Positions 14,131-16,538 of a stretch of DNA of 16,538 nt are shown one piece after another. Numbering within the stretch: the first letter of the stretch is position 1; each line of letters opens with the position of its first letter. A program made the position numbers and the translations under genes. Origin of the DNA: Acidobacteriota bacterium (GTDB lineage Bacteria > Acidobacteriota > Terriglobia > Terriglobales > Acidobacteriaceae); contig JAJZDL010000037.1 in assembly GCA_021851465.1 (NCBI GenBank), forward strand, positions 1 to 16,538. The letters run 5' to 3'. The notes below the pieces were generated by a model. That model did no database searches, was not told where the DNA came from, and saw nothing but the letters and a program-made list of their open reading frames with translations.

Positions 14131-16538
14131 ATGACAAAAATACGGCTGCGTCGACGGATGTTTTGGGTGCATTTTTTTTCACCCTCGATCTTGGCATTCA
14201 TACTGGCTTGGACGATGCAGGGGCAGACCGCGCCGGATGCCTATACCCCTTCGTCGAACCTGCCAACAAGCGGTACAGTATCCCCGGATCCACCTACAAC
14301 CTGGGCTACTGGGGGCGCGTCCGATACGCCTGCGGGGCTGGGCCAGGCAGGCAACGCGCAGCGTACTCAGGGGCGGGCGCAAGACCAGCTTGCGGGCCAA
14401 GCGCCAGGGGCAGTTGCGACGTCAAGCGCTGCGCCTGCCCTGTTGACCCAGTTTCAGCGGGTGGTGGACGTCAGCACCGGCAGCGTGTTGCCGATCTTTG
14501 GGGCCTCGATGTTCAGCGCGCCTCCATCGACCTTCGCTCCGGTGGACAACATTCCCGTAACGCCGGAGTATGTGATCGGGCCGGGCGATGAACTGCGGCT
14601 GCAGATATGGGGGTCGGTCAACCAGAGCGGTTCTTTTGTGGTAGACCGCACGGGATCCATCGCCATCCCCGAGGTGGGAGCGGTCCATGTGGCCGGACTG
14701 CAGTTCTCGCAACTGCGCGATTTTCTCAAGCCGCAGTTTGCGCGCGTCTACCGCAACTTCGACCTGAATGTGAACATGGGACAGTTGCGCTCGATCCAGG
14801 TCTTCGTTGTGGGGCAGGCGCGGCAACCGGGGAGCTATACGCTCAGCTCACTGAGCACGCTGTTGAATGCACTGTTTGCCTCGGGCGGGCCGCTTCCGCA
14901 GGGAAGCCTGCGAGACATCCAGGTAAAACGCGGTGGCGAAACGGTCACCCACTTCGACCTGTACGACCTGCTGCTGCATGGGGACAAGAGCAAAGACATA
15001 CGGCTGGAGCCGGGCGATGTGATCTTCGTTCCAGACGTGGGCCCTCAGGTTGCCGTGATGGGCAGCGTCACCATCCCTGCGATCTACGAGCTGCGCGGAG
15101 CGACGAGCTTCAGCCAGGCGATTGCGCTGGCTGGCGGATTGACCAATGCGGCGTCCGACTCGCGGTTGCGCGTGGAGAGAATCTACAAGCACACCGAGCG
15201 CAGCGTGGTCGAGATCAGCCTTGCAAACGACGATTCCGCTTTCGTACAGGATGGTGACATCGTCAACGTCAGTTCCATCATCGACCGCTTCAAGGATGCG
15301 GTAACGTTGCGCGGCAATGTGGCAAACCCAGGCCGCTACGTCTGGCACCAGGGGATGCGGATCTCCGATCTGATTCCAGACCGGAATGCGTTGATTACGA
15401 GGAACTACTATTTGAGGCAGGATCAACTGGGGCAGGCCCGCACCGGCTATGTCGGGACGTTGCCCAATGCAAATTTGAACGGTCTCTCGACCAGTTCAAT
15501 CCCCAACGGATCGCTTCCCAGCCAAGTCCCCACAGCCGGCTTGCTCAACCCAAGCCTCAACGGTGGGTCAACCGGTTTGGAGCAAGGCGCAACAGGTTCG
15601 GTGGGGGCGGCGGGCGGCCAGACGGACGGAGCAGCGGCAGCACGCCAGGGAAACACCTCCGGCGTTAGCGGGAACTCCTCTGAGGGCAACGCGCTGACGA
15701 CCGGCAACAACAACTTCAGCGCAAGTACGGATGTGGTGCTGAGCGCGCCCGATATCGACTGGGACTACGCAGTTGTCGAACGGCAGGGTGCGACCGATTT
15801 GACCACCTCTCTGCTTCCGTTCAATCTGGGCAAGGCGGTGATCGACAAAGACCCATCGCAGGACATCGAATTGCTCCCCGGCGATGTAGTTACCGTCTTC
15901 TCGCAGGCCGATATCCGCGGGCCAAACTCGCAGCAGACCAAGTTCGTGAAGTTGGAGGGCGAGTTTGTGGGGGCGGGCGTGTACAGCGTCCTGCCGGGCG
16001 AGACGCTGCGCCACCTTGTGGCCCGCGCCGGAGGACTTACCCCGGACGCCGACCTCTTTGCCTCCGAATTTACCCGCGAGAGCGTGCGCCGCTCGCAACA
16101 ACAGCGGCTCCAGGAATATGCCGACGAACTGGAGACGCAGATCACGGCCACCGCTTCGGCGGAGACTACGGCCGCAGTGACCGATCGCGACGCTGCTGCG
16201 GCCACCGCGTCAGCCTCTAATTCGCGGGCCATGTTGGCGCGCCTGCGCCAGGCCCAGCCCTCCGGACGGATTGTGCTGCAGCTCAAGCCGAACAGCAAAG
16301 GCATTGACGCGCTTCCCGACATCCAACTACAGGATGGGGACCGCTTCATTGTCCCGCGTGTGCCGGCAACTGTATCGGTCGCGGGCCAGGTATACAACGC
16401 AAATGCGTTTATCTATGAGCCAGGCAAGCGAGTGAAGGACTATCTGCACCTGGCCGGCGGCCCGGACCGGATTGGCGACCGCACGCGGGAGTTTATCCTG
16501 CGCGCCGATGGCTCTGTAGTAAGTCGCCAGTACAACAG
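14131..16538 (+). CDS. Polysaccharide export protein with multiple SLBB domains, 3' truncated by window
   Basis: Outer-membrane polysaccharide export protein of the Wza/GfcE type, open for at least 802 codons and running off the window. From the ATG at 14131 a basic n-region (KIRLRRR) and hydrophobic core (about 12-30) form a signal peptide without an obvious lipobox. Then come a Gln/Pro/Gly-rich linker (31-140) and the Poly_export domain from about 144 (PEYVIGPGDELRLQIWGS through FARVYRNFDLNV). SLBB-type modules start at about 222, 305, 389, 605 and 747, each with the pattern V.G.V..PG.Y......T....A.GG. A Gly/Ser/Asn-rich insert occupies about 444-530, and a Gln/Ala-rich, probably coiled-coil stretch 650-705. 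Wza has about 380 residues, so this is an enlarged form. GTG at 14104 is an alternative start with a better Shine-Dalgarno. The UDP-sugar genes upstream fit a polysaccharide role. Confidence 0.9.
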   Translation, partial: MTKIRLRRRMFWVHFFSPSILAFILAWTMQGQTAPDAYTPSSNLPTSGTVSPDPPTTWATGGASDTPAGLGQAGNAQRTQGRAQDQLAGQAPGAVATSSAAPALLTQFQRVVDVSTGSVLPIFGASMFSAPPSTFAPVDNIPVTPEYVIGPGDELRLQIWGSVNQSGSFVVDRTGSIAIPEVGAVHVAGLQFSQLRDFLKPQFARVYRNFDLNVNMGQLRSIQVFVVGQARQPGSYTLSSLSTLLNALFASGGPLPQGSLRDIQVKRGGETVTHFDLYDLLLHGDKSKDIRLEPGDVIFVPDVGPQVAVMGSVTIPAIYELRGATSFSQAIALAGGLTNAASDSRLRVERIYKHTERSVVEISLANDDSAFVQDGDIVNVSSIIDRFKDAVTLRGNVANPGRYVWHQGMRISDLIPDRNALITRNYYLRQDQLGQARTGYVGTLPNANLNGLSTSSIPNGSLPSQVPTAGLLNPSLNGGSTGLEQGATGSVGAAGGQTDGAAAARQGNTSGVSGNSSEGNALTTGNNNFSASTDVVLSAPDIDWDYAVVERQGATDLTTSLLPFNLGKAVIDKDPSQDIELLPGDVVTVFSQADIRGPNSQQTKFVKLEGEFVGAGVYSVLPGETLRHLVARAGGLTPDADLFASEFTRESVRRSQQQRLQEYADELETQITATASAETTAAVTDRDAAAATASASNSRAMLARLRQAQPSGRIVLQLKPNSKGIDALPDIQLQDGDRFIVPRVPATVSVAGQVYNANAFIYEPGKRVKDYLHLAGGPDRIGDRTREFILRADGSVVSRQYN

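Noticed and set aside
14163..14591. 142-codon + frame near the start of the export gene
   Set aside because: It is out of phase with the Poly_export and SLBB motifs, which run unbroken from 14131 to the window end.
1..16538. CRISPR arrays, tRNA/rRNA genes, insertion sequences, phage or toxin-antitoxin genes
   Set aside because: Looked for and not seen; nothing in the window has spaced direct repeats, cloverleaf candidates that I could fold by eye, or transposase motifs.

Overview
The window looks like chromosomal DNA from a GC-rich Gram-negative bacterium, most likely an acidobacterium of the Terriglobus/Granulicella/Edaphobacter/Acidobacterium group. This placement is inferred from protein style (for example an LDLPDAPAP-type linker behind a signal anchor), the gene mix, and a hairpin repeat resembling one I associate with that group. 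It was not confirmed by any search. No rRNA, tRNA, CRISPR array, insertion sequence or phage gene was seen.

Layout. (1) 1-434, + strand: C-terminal end of a D-2-hydroxyacid dehydrogenase. It overlaps tail-to-tail by 50 bp a minus-strand gene (385-840) for a protein with a run of about 80 Asp/Glu residues. (2) 1063-4572, minus strand: a housekeeping block transcribed as mutM, then a thiE/tenI-like gene, then a DUF177/YceD gene, then rpmF (zinc-type L32), then plsX. The yceD-rpmF-plsX order is the classic link between ribosomal protein L32 and phospholipid/fatty acid synthesis. (3) 4747-7787, + strand: a secreted GH39-type glycoside hydrolase followed by an AmpG-like MFS permease. (4) 7812-10370: a divergent pair, a UDP-sugar 4-epimerase (minus) and a UDP-GlcNAc 6-dehydrogenase (plus), which together could convert UDP-GlcNAc to UDP-GalNAcA for a surface polysaccharide. 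(5) 10382-12193, +: a long-chain acyl-CoA synthetase 11 bp behind the dehydrogenase. (6) 12293-13863, +: a four-helix, histidine-bearing membrane protein and a periplasmic YceI-like protein. The pair recalls the yceJ (cytochrome b561)-yceI operon of E. coli. (7) 14131-end, +: a very long, incomplete polysaccharide export protein with about five SLBB-type modules.

The most unusual signals are two. First, two copies of a 39-base hairpin repeat sit inside coding sequence (mutM and the acyl-CoA synthetase). They have compensatory changes in the stem, keep the frame open, and appear to add about 13-15 residues to each protein. Second, the b561-like/YceI pair has histidines placed at the N-terminal end of each of its four helices. 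The acidic-run gene, the bulged dyad upstream of the GH39 gene and the low-complexity insert in the export protein are secondary observations.

Starts were chosen by Shine-Dalgarno match and family alignment from memory. Several genes (plsX, DUF177, mutM, thiE-like) show no clear Shine-Dalgarno, so their starts rest on family N-termini.
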